Below are positions 55,801-64,000 of a stretch of 64,000 nt of DNA, piece after piece. Below the pieces are notes generated by a model that was not told where the DNA came from, did not search any database, and worked only from the letters and a program-made list of their open reading frames with translations. Both the position numbers and the translations under genes were made by a program. Position 1 is the first letter of the stretch. Every line of letters begins with the position of its first letter. Source of the DNA: Phytophthora sp. 'mugwort' (lineage: Eukaryota; Oomycota; Peronosporomycetes; Peronosporales; Peronosporaceae); contig JAUCEF010000009.1 in assembly GCA_033558025.1 (NCBI GenBank), positions 1,178,001 to 1,242,000 on the forward strand, in the 5' to 3' direction.

Positions 55801-58466
55801 TTGGCACTCCCGGGCAGACTCACGTTCATGACGTCACCTTGGTACAGATTACTGAATTCCTCTACGAACGTATACATGTCAAAGAGATGAACACGCTGCA
55901 TGACAAACATCCGGTCTTGGAAGAGTTCACTCAGTGTTTTCCGGCGTTCGTCTCCTTTCATGGCAAAGTTGCGGAGTAGCACAACGAGCATAAAATTGAG
56001 TGCGAGGAACCGGCACAAGACGACATAAGCCAGATAGTAGAGCAAAGCCACGCCAAAAGAACTCGCTTGAAGCGAAGCGTGGAAGATCGGCCAGATACTG
56101 CCGCCATTCGAGAACTTAAAGAGCGTGAGCATACTGTCACTGAAAGTGTTAAAATGCGACTGCATTGTGAGCGGGAAATTGCCACCAAACAAGTTCATAC
56201 CGACGACCGCGAAGACGCTATTCAGTACCAGATGGAAAGCAATAGAACTGATAAAGGCAGGGACACTGGCGAGGATGGCGTCCAGCACGAGCAGCAGCTT
56301 GTTATTTTGCCGCACGACACGGAATGGCCGTACGAGACGGAACAGACGAAGCACGAAGATCCCGCGTGCGTAGCTGTCGCTGTAGAGCAACACGGCGCAA
56401 CTTAACAGTAGAAACTCGACACACGCGATGACGAGCAGCACCAAGTCGAGACGATTCCAAGGGTTTTGCAAATATCCAACCAGTCCACCGGCAGCAGCCG
56501 CGATGACGATAAATTCGCTCCCATACACGAGCATGAGGACATTTTCGATCGTGTACAGACGAGCGGCGTAGCTGTCACTCATGCCGTGATACTCGAGCGC
56601 GAACAATACCGAGTTGAAAAACACTACGAGGTTCATGAAGTGCTCGAATGCCAAAGACTCTGCGATTGACGAGATTTTATCCATCGTCGGGCTGCCCGGT
56701 TCCAGTAAGAAGAAAATCCGTTCCTGGCGTAGTCGACACCAGCTCAAGAACGTGCCGTCCGACCTTGTAAAGAGAGGCGACTCGAGCAGCCACTGCTTGC
56801 CTCGCGCTCGATAGTTTCGCCATTTCGCGTCCAGAACCTGCATCACGTCGGGAAATGCTTCTGTTCCTTTCGGAAATTGGACACGAAGTTTTGTCAGATA
56901 TTTTTCCATTTTCTTCTCTTGTTGCGCTATTTTGGCAGCGCGTACGATTGACACGGAAATGTAACTTTCTCGAACAATCCCCACAAAGAGAGAGAGAATC
57001 ATATAGCTGACAAAAACGACCAATGCGATGAAATAAATGATGGCGAAATAGGACGATGCCTGTTGTGCGCCATCCAGTGAAGGTCCAAAACCCGACCGTA
57101 ATGTGATCAAGAAGACTGTTAAAAAGGAGGCTTGGAACGAGTGGAAGCCCGTATACCCTCGATCAGGTGGTGGCATCGCTACGCACTCCATATTGCTCTT
57201 GCATCCGGAAAAAGCGTCTTCAGTTCGACAGAAATGAACGGGAGTCTCTGCCACGTACGTTTTCGCCTCATTGACGGCCATTGGCGCGATAAAACTGTCT
57301 AACTCGGCTTGAATCGCGCAGCGATGCGAGAGTGAGTCGTTGAAAAGGTACATGCCCAAGATAGCAAAGAGGAATAGGTAATAGCAGTAGCAGAGCACCG
57401 CATTACCTGCCATTGGGAGCGAAACTAGGAACGTTTCCATCGTTTCTTGAAAACTTTTCCATTGCTTGAAAATTCGCATGCCACGGAAAACTCGAAGCGA
57501 GAGCAAGTTAAACCCGGCTAAGGACGAGAAGGGCAGTACCGCAAGCCAGCTGAGCATCACCGCACAGAGGTCAAATGCGTCCCATTTGCTCCGTAACAAG
57601 GGCATGATTCCTTCCAAGCCGATTGCTTTGCACACTTGCTCCATTGTGAGGAAAAGCAAGAGCAAATATTCCAAAATGGTCATACCGAATCTCGCCACTT
57701 GATCGACGTCCTCTTTATCACTAAGTTTCGTCACGTAACGGAACGAACGCCACCCGACTGAAGTCATACTACCGACTACAGCAATGAGTACTGCTAGTTG
57801 AAAAGAGGGATGCACAATGACTTGATAGCATCGAGTTGGTAGTCCATTTGGTAGCTCAATATCCGAATAAACCGCCGTATCCGCGGTATCCAGACCGTCC
57901 GGACGTGCTTGTTGTCGGAAGAAAGCACGCGCTAGATCTCGCGTTTGCTCATCTTTGAACTCTAAATCGAAGGTCTTGACTGTTTTATGGGGTCTGCTTC
58001 GGGGTGTTTCTGGTAGTGTACTACCGGTCGAGATGTTACCCGTCGAAATTGACGCTGTATCGAGTGAAGGAGGGGCTGATACGGTTGGAACTGGTGGTTC
58101 AGGAGCGAAACACAGCGACAAACACCGATCATCACTCGCTGGGAGCTCCTCTGTCGCTACATACTTAATAGTCCGCACAAAGTTTGTCGTCTGTCTCCCC
58201 GTTCTCACGCTTTCTGCCTCTGTGATCACGACACTGACGCTGTGAAGGACCCACTTGGCCAAGAGCGAGGGTGGCAGATAGATCTGCAATGGCAAAGCTT
58301 TGGGCTCCCAGACCAGTGTCACTTTATCTTCTAGCAGTTTCAGACCTCCGTCCGCCGGTTCTCCGCGTTCCCCATGCAGTTTAGCACGCACATTTCCATC
58401 TCGAAGACTGTCTCGGAAGTCGCTCAGCTGGCGATCACTGCCCGAAGGTGCCGCGACGTCGCTCAT
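52839..58466 (-). CDS. Four-repeat voltage-gated cation channel alpha subunit
   Basis: A single open frame of 1,875 residues. It contains four channel repeats, about residues 210-505, 605-840, 1025-1295 and 1340-1590, each with six membrane segments. Voltage-sensor-like S4s are clearest in repeats II (LRLFRLVRPFRVVRQ) and III (LFRLGRAFGPIRVFYRVRTFR-like); those of I and IV are weaker. Pore loops read ITLRSGFGP (I), FKFSNGGSIW (II), FLVSMKGWLP (III) and FAAGEDWY (IV). A degenerate EF-hand-like region and an IQ motif (AIILQSVFRRFRVRRR, about 1763) follow. It belongs to the Cav/Nav/NALCN group. Ion selectivity cannot be assigned because the filter is not EEEE or DEKA. Intronless for such a large gene. 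Confidence 0.9.
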   Translation of the reverse strand: MSDVAAPSGSDRQLSDFRDSLRDGNVRAKLHGERGEPADGGLKLLEDKVTLVWEPKALPLQIYLPPSLLAKWVLHSVSVVITEAESVRTGRQTTNFVRTIKYVATEELPASDDRCLSLCFAPEPPVPTVSAPPSLDTASISTGNISTGSTLPETPRSRPHKTVKTFDLEFKDEQTRDLARAFFRQQARPDGLDTADTAVYSDIELPNGLPTRCYQVIVHPSFQLAVLIAVVGSMTSVGWRSFRYVTKLSDKEDVDQVARFGMTILEYLLLLFLTMEQVCKAIGLEGIMPLLRSKWDAFDLCAVMLSWLAVLPFSSLAGFNLLSLRVFRGMRIFKQWKSFQETMETFLVSLPMAGNAVLCYCYYLFLFAILGMYLFNDSLSHRCAIQAELDSFIAPMAVNEAKTYVAETPVHFCRTEDAFSGCKSNMECVAMPPPDRGYTGFHSFQASFLTVFLITLRSGFGPSLDGAQQASSYFAIIYFIALVVFVSYMILSLFVGIVRESYISVSIVRAAKIAQQEKKMEKYLTKLRVQFPKGTEAFPDVMQVLDAKWRNYRARGKQWLLESPLFTRSDGTFLSWCRLRQERIFFLLEPGSPTMDKISSIAESLAFEHFMNLVVFFNSVLFALEYHGMSDSYAARLYTIENVLMLVYGSEFIVIAAAAGGLVGYLQNPWNRLDLVLLVIACVEFLLLSCAVLLYSDSYARGIFVLRLFRLVRPFRVVRQNNKLLLVLDAILASVPAFISSIAFHLVLNSVFAVVGMNLFGGNFPLTMQSHFNTFSDSMLTLFKFSNGGSIWPIFHASLQASSFGVALLYYLAYVVLCRFLALNFMLVVLLRNFAMKGDERRKTLSELFQDRMFVMQRVHLFDMYTFVEEFSNLYQGDVMNVSLPGSAKKRAQRALSASEAFKARLFNVLPTSDFLKLKGYYGTTKTHHERKYVQLEGSTHSGKHKNQARVTPIEEVANASSNSHTLGPESPSETSVPDEWTGWTSSGGVTGYVRQFLDGHWLMADVSLFLFPPQSWVRLRARRLEKETEKYIFAAIVIRTIMLTVQSPLYSNLIQELTTLSDVVYAFVLFFEFTLKVISRGFIFTPKSYLSDTWNQMNLVVLMACSLLLLLPHSTMISLFRLGRAFGPIRVFYRVRTFRVITEALKQSARPIFYCVVLAVFLFYSFATLGMQIFGGRFAYCNDPSVESAGNCVGVFWNSATGVLTPRVWGNLSGLHFDNITGAMSSILFLVSMKGWLPVVNIAMDFVDDTDVNSEHQASAIASTYFAGFFVAFLFFTRFYLLKVFAGILMNNFRCYNGTLLLTNLQLIWLRKKQAIVAMRPKYPLPTSKVMLLAQVYMQKRSFRGFISTVVILHTSLLAWYRSPIHRGATDGDVDVAAGVWWFHYIFSLIYAFDSVLRVAAVGWRDFLMKGFTWRTFNSCTAFVMLVGPLVSASPVLLILGMTRAFDFKHLSLVLERSRALRTLFRTLLASVQLTLKVTLLLGYVLFVFAIVGVQVFSLTRWATGLNANVNLTTFPSAYSTFVKFAAGEDWYATYLASSVAPPQCVLWGRSSSDCGSSTISALFYNSFYVLVVLILQNLYASTMVDTYVLMSARADDKEQLLGFQAQHLQRFQTIWSEFDTDALGLLHRKHLLALLQRLGPPLGLGTYKATLESLVTEDMKPDEWTAVSIAVHQQRRETFHDIEARIAELTYRVRLGLGSYDGLNSTGNISTNPDLACPPNMFRFTDLLLVLTMRVLPLESLTVQEKVDELAMRGYAFRHRKAIILQSVFRRFRVRRRMTSRRRMAKRASEAEKLQRFQPNDEEKWSENILDDAQTLGEAALEQPSERAKTSEALGFSLPTLSVSSLSLPSATGTITSASYSGSHHVRPHGAAT

Positions 58467-58721
58467 TTCGTCTCGTTCGACACTCGAAGCTCCCGACCCA
58501 CGCGTGTGCGGCTGTGACGCATGCGACGCGTGACGAGTCTGGCTAAACTCCCAACGGGGCCTCTAAATATAACGAGACGCACGACCCCCCATTTCAGCAG
58601 TTAAAACGAGTGATGATCACTTTGTTGCCTTTTTGTCTGTTGGCATTCAAGTGCTCAAATTGACCCATTTGGTTAAGGACGCCCTTACGGTCAGGTTATC
58701 CGGAAGGCTGCACAGAATCAG
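58467..58721. other. Promoter region of the channel gene and edge of the MULE
   Basis: About 255 bp with no gene. It lies between the channel start at 58466 and the first CCAGGT-type box at 58724. Confidence 0.4.
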
Positions 58722-59079
58722 ATACAGGTATTTTACAGGTGTACCTACAGGTATTGTCCAGGTTTCTCAGATGCGTAGAAAATACCTAAAACTCGCGTAA
58801 TATATTTTTAAATTACCAAAACAGGTATTGTCCAGATCGTGATACCTGAAATACTCACATGCGCAGAACAAGAGAAAAAGTGGAAATGACACCGTCGCCG
58901 TTTTGTCGAGTTCTGGCACAGTTCCATGCCATGACGTGCCCAATCAGCTGACTTTATTATCTCCAGGCAATCCCCAGGTATCGTCCAGGTAGTTACCAGG
59001 TTTTTATTTACCGTGCTGCTGTGACTACTCTGTTTATTCGCCAGGTAACCACCAGGTATCGTCCAGGTATTCGCCAGAT
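58722..59079. repeat. CCAGGT-type 11-bp iterons, 3' flank of MULE
   Basis: Exact CCAGGT starts at 58758, 58974, 58985, 58996, 59041, 59052 and 59063. One-base variants fill the same phase: CCAGGC at 58963, ACAGGT at 58724, 58735, 58747 and 58821, CCAGAT at 58832 and 59074. Spacing within each group is 11 bp (one of 12). Confidence 0.9.
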
Positions 59080-59089
59080 TTTCGCCGTG

Positions 59090-60614
59090 GGCTCCTTTAA
59101 TTTGCTGCTGTAGCCACGCCGGTGTACTCTCAACGCTCTTTATCTCCATCACCACACGCAGCATTTCCCAGCGCATTCGTGTAACGCTCGCTGGAGATAC
59201 ATCCTGTGGAGCGTCGCTTAACACTAGACTCCAGAAGCGAAGGCAAACGAAGGCTCCACCGCTATCTCCATCTTTCTGGCGTGGGGTCTTCAGCGTGGTT
59301 ATTTCGTATTCTCCGTCCTGGATGGTATTCTCCATCCAGGACGCCGCTGACAATTTCTGTCGCCATAGCTTTCATCACCTTACAATTTTTCTCTTATTCA
59401 ATAATTCATAAAGCTGGCGCTTCTTGTTCACATTGTCGATGACAAGGCAAACCCAATGACTGGTGTCGAAATTGACAGGAAGAGATACGCTATCGTTCGC
59501 AGTATCGTCAACGCATGTACGGGTTTCAACCAGCGTGGCTCCCCGCACAATGTCAGCAACTTCGGTTTCACTGTCTGCAACTGTGCTGGATGTAGTCGGC
59601 AAGAACACAGTGGTATTGTTACAGTACTTACGGCGTAGGTACACCGTAAACGTACGAATAGAGTCATCACTTAGCCATTTCCCCGATCTAAATCGAGACA
59701 GCTCTGCAAAAGGGAAGTCGAAACCCACGCCAGCCAATTTAACATACGGTCAAGTTGTAAGAGTCTTCTCAGCCGCTCCGCCGACCGATGTGTGATTGAA
59801 CACTCCTTCTTCACGTCCGCAAGTAGCCAAGAGCTGCAATTCACTCCTTCTGAACAGATCTTACGCAGATTCCATAGCCATTTCATCGCCTCCAACTTGT
59901 CTCGGTTAAACTTGCCAATCTTCTGAATCACTACCACCGGCACGCCATCGCTGTCATTTCCATCTACTCTAATAGTTTCAGAGATAGGTTGTCCTTCGTT
60001 CAGTGTGGCCTTCGCTTGTTCGAGTCGTTCTACTGCATATTAGCCAGTTCCTCGGATAGGCGGAACCGCACTGTTTCGGGAACAAAGCTCATCTTCACCT
60101 TCAACGTAAAGCACGGCGCAGCTTTGGGCGCCTTGTATTGATGGGTCGAAATGTATGCGTCGACTTCCTGTAAGGACGGGCAAATTTGCTCCAGGCATGC
60201 TACGAGTCCTTCTCTCGGAGTAACCCACGTAGCCCCATTCCCCGGTTGTACTCCTTCAAAGCAACCTTTGCTTGTTGGCGTTGCCGAATGGATCGCGATT
60301 CCGACGTCTGCAGACTGTGTAGGCGCTACATACGTAGGTGGCTCGTCAGAGTCCTCGTCTACTCCACTTTGACTGGCTACGTTTGTCTGAGTTCCGCCTC
60401 CTTCATTGCCTCCATCCCCACTGTGCGAACTCCCATCGTCTGCTCCACCACCGACAATCGCTGCAGCAGCATCATCGTTATCACCTGTATCCCTCATCTC
60501 TTCTGTGCTGTCGACGACCGTAACGGCAGTTATCCTGCCCTGGCGCACGTTATACCACCACTCATCAAAATGAATCATCGCTGTTTCGAACGCGTCGTCG
60601 GAGAAATGAGTCAA
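59090..60614 (-). pseudogene. Ulp1-like C48 protease region of the MULE, catalytic Cys absent
   Basis: The minus frame from 60614 (MTHFSDDAFETAMIHFDEWW, then Ser/Gly/Asp-rich) shifts near 60045, continuing AVERLEQAKATLNEG... to a frame with KFNRDKLEAMKWLWNLRKIC. A further piece (59737-59375) has GKWLSDDSIRTFTVYLRRKY and VNFDTSHWVCLVIDN, with the family's catalytic His in the HW pair. After two in-frame TGA codons the end reads KDGDSGGAFVCLRFW. In this family the third catalytic residue is Cys in a D..C-G context; here Gly stands in its place, one base away from Cys. Inactive. Confidence 0.55.
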
Positions 60615-60812
60615 CTCTACTGATCCTGCCGAAAGCTTGCTGGGCTCGTCGGCACTTCTCCCGCTCGCTTAGCGGTCCTGGTGTGGCGCAAGACTCATCC
60701 TTAAAACGTTTGGCAACGAATGGTGTAGCCAGTTCCGTGACTTTATCAGGAGAACTGCGACTTTGCCCAAACCATCCATACAAACACCACGTACGACAAA
60801 TACATGTAAGAA

Positions 60813-60881
60813 ACCTGGACAATACATGGTCGTTTTTGCCATACTTCGCCAAAACCTGGTCACGGCCTGGATAAAACCTGG
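60813..60881. repeat. ACCTGG 11-bp iterons inside a MULE intron
   Basis: Starts at 60813 (ACCTGG), 60824 (ACATGG), 60854 (ACCTGG), 60865 (GCCTGG) and 60876 (ACCTGG), spaced 11 bp apart in each group. Orientation is opposite to the 3' flank cluster. They lie just inside the intron whose donor is at 60887. Confidence 0.85.
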
Positions 60882-61877
60882 ACTTACCTTGGCGGGATTG
60901 CAGCAAACGGAATGACGAATGCACTGCCAATCGACTTCTTGTACAGCATTGCGTGACGACACGGAGCTTCATCGTCAACGCGAAATCACAACCACACGTC
61001 CAGCTTGCCTTCTCGACTAGGTACTCGTGCTGATCGTTACGAACGGTCACCGTCAGTGAATGTGTACCGACCGATACTCTCCTCAGCCACGGCAACCTTG
61101 TACTGCGTCTCGAGATCCGACACAACCCAACGCGTTGTCATCCAAAACGCGACGTTCATCTCCTCCGAATAACCGATGTCGCGTAACGTCCCTGGCATTT
61201 CAACGCGAGCTCTGTACTCGTCCAAGATTCGACGCTGCATCGCTAACAGATCCTCCAATGTGCTGTGCATTGTGAAGAGGGACTTGACGTGCTCCTTCAC
61301 TTTCCCAAAAAAACTCAACACGGTTGTTCGTGTGATTCTTGAAGTGGGGAAGATCGCAGCGATAGGCCATAACCCACATGTCGGCGCACGAGTCCCAGTT
61401 CGTGACAAAGTAGTTCCACAGAGTGTCGCTTCCATCTCGACATGCCAGGCTCTTGAGCTCATCGCGATTCAGCTTGTAAGTAGCTTCGGTTCTTGAATAC
61501 GTCATGTTTGCAATCATATGTTTGAGCTGCGTCTCCATATCCGGCGGGAACGAGCCATACTTGCCGTTGCGGACGACTTCGTGTAGCCACTTGATGGCGT
61601 GAAAGTGGCAGAAGAGCACTCGCGCATCAGGCAGCTTCCGCTTGATTACCTCCACTTCTCCCATGTCCTTATCTATGTGACGATGCGAACAAACCTCAGT
61701 GTTCATTCGCTAGCTTGAAGTGATCCAAGCACTTCGCCATGTGCCAGTCAGGAGTAGTCTCTAGCAGCGAATACTGAACTGGTAGTCCGTGGCCGAACTG
61801 GTCCATGGCAACAATCGACAATAATTGATAGTTGTATCTGCGAAACAACAAAAACTGGTCAACACAAAATGGGCAAA

Positions 61878-61894
61878 ACCTGGAAGAAACCTGA
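61878..61894. repeat. ACCTGG iteron pair inside a MULE intron
   Basis: ACCTGG at 61878 and ACCTGA at 61889, 11 bp apart, inside the intron 61944-61838. Confidence 0.75.
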
Positions 61895-62371
61895 AAAAAA
61901 AACTCAGCTCATGGACTATACAATCCACTGCACAGACTACTCACTTGTTGGTTTTGTGCGTACAATCCATCTGCAATACATCCGGGAAGTTGTCGTACAT
62001 CGCGCACATGTGTGAAATCGTCACAGAGATTACGCCGGTGTCACCACGAGCACTTTGCACGATAGACACGTTCTTAGGGTTCTCCAGGTTGATCTTCACA
62101 ACTGTTTCTGCCACTGCGTCATCATCAGATAGCTGTCTACCTGCAAAGCACCAAAACAATGCGTACGATAATTGGACTGCTACTCATTAACTCCAGACTC
62201 CGTACAGCAGAGTACTCACCAGAGTGCCGAACACGCGCGACCAGGTTACGCACGTCATACATTGTCACGCGGTGGTTCGAGTTCTGCCTGATGTAGTCGT
62301 AAATGCCCGCGTTTCCAGCATCAGACTCCACGAGTAACTCGATACCAGGCATCAAAGGAGACGGAGACGAA

Positions 62372-62398
62372 ACCTGGCGAATACCTGGTAAGACCTGT
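62372..62398. repeat. ACCTGG iterons inside a MULE intron
   Basis: ACCTGG at 62372 and 62383 (11 bp) and ACCTGT at 62393 (10 bp), inside the 70-bp intron 62407-62338. Confidence 0.8.
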
Positions 62399-63368
62399 AG
62401 ATCTCACTTGAGATTGCGTGGTTGTGGCGGTACACCTCCCGTTTGAGCGTAATACCCCAACCTTCCTTTGTCTGCACAACTTGTGCCGGAAATTGAAAAG
62501 GGCAGTCAGTCCTGCGAAGCTTGTGCACATTGCGAGTGCCCGTCGATCTTTCTCGCTCTGGCCACCCATGCGTACAAATGTGCTTGCGCTGAAAAGGCTT
62601 CATTTCCTCTGGAACTAGCGGGATTTGGTCGTCGGGAAAACCCTGATACCGTGTTTGTGTACGCAAGGCCTCGTTGCCTCGCTTGATACAAAACAATATG
62701 TTCTCCTTCACCACGAGAACCTGCCGGGTGCGGCGCATGTACTCCTACAAGCTTTCCTCGAATAGTGGCCAGGTTTGTGGTCGCTCTGGAAAGGAGGAAA
62801 CAGCAACGTCTTCAGTCTTCTCTTCTCTTCTTCTTCTTCTTCCTTCTCTACCACATCATCAGTCATCTCGTCAACACCACTCCCTTCTCCAGAGTCGTGG
62901 CCGTTCTCGACTGAAGGAGCAGCCACGTCTTCTTCTTCGTCGTCTTCCTCTTCCTGAACCTCAGAGACTGAGTGCTTCTTAGGACGTCTAACGGTTCTTG
63001 CACTGCCGCAGCCTTTTCGTCCATCGCATCACTCGCACCGGCAGCCTCACTTGCATTTCTAGCGTCGACGTGCCGAGACCCAGAAACAGAGCGCTCCTCG
63101 CGGGCGAGTGCTAGGGCAGGGGACGTCTCCGATCGCGTGCGGGCCTCCATGACACGCGCTCAGTGTGCTGCCTCTTCGAAGCGGGCTTCTTCCTCCCTTA
63201 GAGCTCTTCAGCCATCTGCTGCTTGATCTTGGACGTGTTGTGCGTGCGCGCCATCGTGCTGCCTCCTCCTCAAACGCCGCATGTCACGTTCTCCGGGGGG
63301 AGATACTGATTTAGTGGCTGAGTTCAAATGAAAACTAAATTCTTCCGATAAGTAAAGTATAACGTCCG

Positions 63369-63398
63369 ACCTGGACAATACCTGGATGTCATACCTGT
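63369..63398. repeat. ACCTGG iterons, 5' flank of MULE
   Basis: ACCTGG at 63369 and 63380 (11 bp) and ACCTGT at 63393. Inverted with respect to the 3' flank cluster. Confidence 0.85.
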
Positions 63399-63400
63399 AA

Positions 63401-63713
63401 GAAAAAGTGACGGGAAATCCTGGACGCGAAGCGTGCCCTTTGGTTAAAATGTACCAGTGGACTTTATATAACTTACCAGCTTCTTCGTTTATTTATTGCA
63501 CAGAGTTTTCCAAATGAGATGCGATAATACCAATTAGCCGTCGCTCTACACCTTTGCCAATCCAAGCTCGCGGTAGTGTAAAGCAAATTCGACTGAAGTA
63601 ACCAAAGTAACATTCAGATTTCGGCAAATTTATTCTGAAATTAGTATTTCGAGCAAGCAGGATTTAGTGTAACGCTAACCGTTGGTCAGTAGCTGATTTT
63701 CTCCGCTGGCAGC
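63401..63713. other. Interval between MULE and Tc1/mariner-type gene
   Basis: About 310 bp, AT-rich, no gene. It should hold the 5' end of the transposon to the right. Confidence 0.4.
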
Positions 63714-64000
63714 ATGCCAACCGAGCCCAAGCATGGACTCGCAGCTCGCATGCGGGTGCTTAACGCGCATAAGGCGGGTCGGGACTGGTTGCTGGTTGCT
63801 GACTGCAACGGCATACCGCCGACCACAGCACGCAACATCGTGGAGCGCATCGCTGCCGATTTGAAACAGGGAGGCGGTGCACGTGCGGCGTGCACGAAAT
63901 GCACACTGGAGATGGAAGAAGCTCTCGTTGAGTACCTCGAGGACAATTGCCAGTACACGCTGGCACAAATGCAGGATATGCTAATCTATGACTTCGGCGT
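63714..64000 (+). mobile_element. Tc1/mariner-type (DDE_3) transposase, N-terminal part, off window
   Basis: The plus frame opens with ATG at 63714 and has no stop to the window end (95 codons). It reads MPTEPKHGLAARMRVLNAHK, DWLLVADCNGIPPTTARNIV (helix-turn-helix) and CTLEMEEALVEYLEDNCQYT, LAQMQDMLIYDFGV (second helix-turn-helix). These fit IS630/Tc1-mariner transposases known in oomycetes. The catalytic domain lies outside the window, so integrity is unknown. Confidence 0.65.

Larger units (their letters stand above)
60565..63255 (-). pseudogene. MULE transposase, spliced and frameshifted
   Basis: Begins MARTHNTSKIKQQMAEEL near 63255 with a stop soon after. Blocks in order: an acidic N-terminal region; an FAR1-like zinc-binding segment (HICTHGWPERERSTGTRNVH, CPFQFPAQ, HNH) at about 62600-62400; YDYIRQNSNHRVTMYDVRNL; the catalytic-Asp region DVLQMDCTHKTNK; DARVLFCHFHAIKWLHEVV; HFKNHTNNRVEFFW; and a SWIM zinc finger (WTCGCDFALTMKL, then, one base out of frame, CRHAMLYKKSIG) near 60960. 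Introns with GTGAGT-type donors lie at 62407-62338 and 61944-61838, and one starts at 60887. Frameshifts at about 60960 and 61710. Confidence 0.65.
58722..63400 (-). mobile_element. MULE-type element (transposase plus Ulp1-like protease), decayed
   Basis: Bracketed by an inverted repeat. TTACAGGT..CCTACAGGTATTGTCCAGGT occupies 58733-58763 on the plus strand, and its near complement reads ACCTGG..TACCTGG..TACCTGTAA at 63369-63400. The core ACAGGTATTGTCCAGGT/ACCTGGACAATACCTGG differs at one position. Inside, minus-strand coding runs from about 63255 to about 59090 with a FAR1/SWIM MULE transposase and an Ulp1-like region. Frameshifts and stops mark it as inactive. The true ends and target duplication were not identified; the inverted repeat could be subterminal. 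Confidence 0.6.

Noticed and set aside
58722..59079. Iteron cluster as a CRISPR array
   Set aside because: Units are 11 bp with no unique spacers, and this is a eukaryotic transposon.

Overview
The window is nuclear DNA of an oomycete, most likely Phytophthora or a close relative. The evidence is gene content and style: large intron-poor genes, introns of 60-140 bp starting GTAAG or GTACG, a bZIP protein with a C-terminal PAS domain, an alpha carbonic anhydrase, a DUF4246 protein, and a load of decayed transposons (piggyBac, pogo, Crypton, hAT, PIF/Harbinger, MULE, Ty3/Gypsy) of the kinds oomycete genomes carry. There are no operons. Assignments come from recognising motifs by eye; no database search was run.

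Left part (1-12 kb). A methyltransferase-like gene with a C-terminal OB-fold runs off the left edge. It is followed by a truncated magnesium-dependent phosphatase-1 (MDP1) copy abutting a frameshifted DUF4246 gene, an intact MDP1 gene, and three dispersed copies of a small single-repeat MYB (THAQKY class) transcription factor gene.

Middle-left part (12.5-32 kb) is a transposon graveyard. In order: a Crypton tyrosine recombinase remnant, a tRNA-like sequence, a piggyBac remnant, a pogo-like remnant, a hAT remnant, several Ty3/Gypsy pieces (one holding an AT-rich insert that reads as mitochondrial nad2), pogo and piggyBac C-terminal fragments, and a short internally deleted relative of the pogo element.

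Middle part (32-46 kb) is a gene island: a secreted heme-thiolate peroxidase, a bZIP-PAS factor, a PX/PDZ/coiled-coil protein, an aldo-keto reductase, a secreted alpha carbonic anhydrase, and a fusion of an Arb2-like domain to an AGC kinase. 46.8-50.6 kb holds two decayed PIF/Harbinger elements, each with a convergent accessory gene.

Right part (51-64 kb). A glutathionyl-hydroquinone-reductase-like gene faces an intact 1,875-residue four-repeat voltage-gated cation channel with an unusual selectivity filter. Then comes a MULE-type element with transposase and Ulp1-like protease regions, and the start of a Tc1/mariner-type transposase runs off the right edge. The most striking unexplained signal is in this MULE. 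Short CCAGGT boxes, spaced 11 bp apart, sit in its two flanks and in three of its introns, and opposite ends carry them in inverted orientation.
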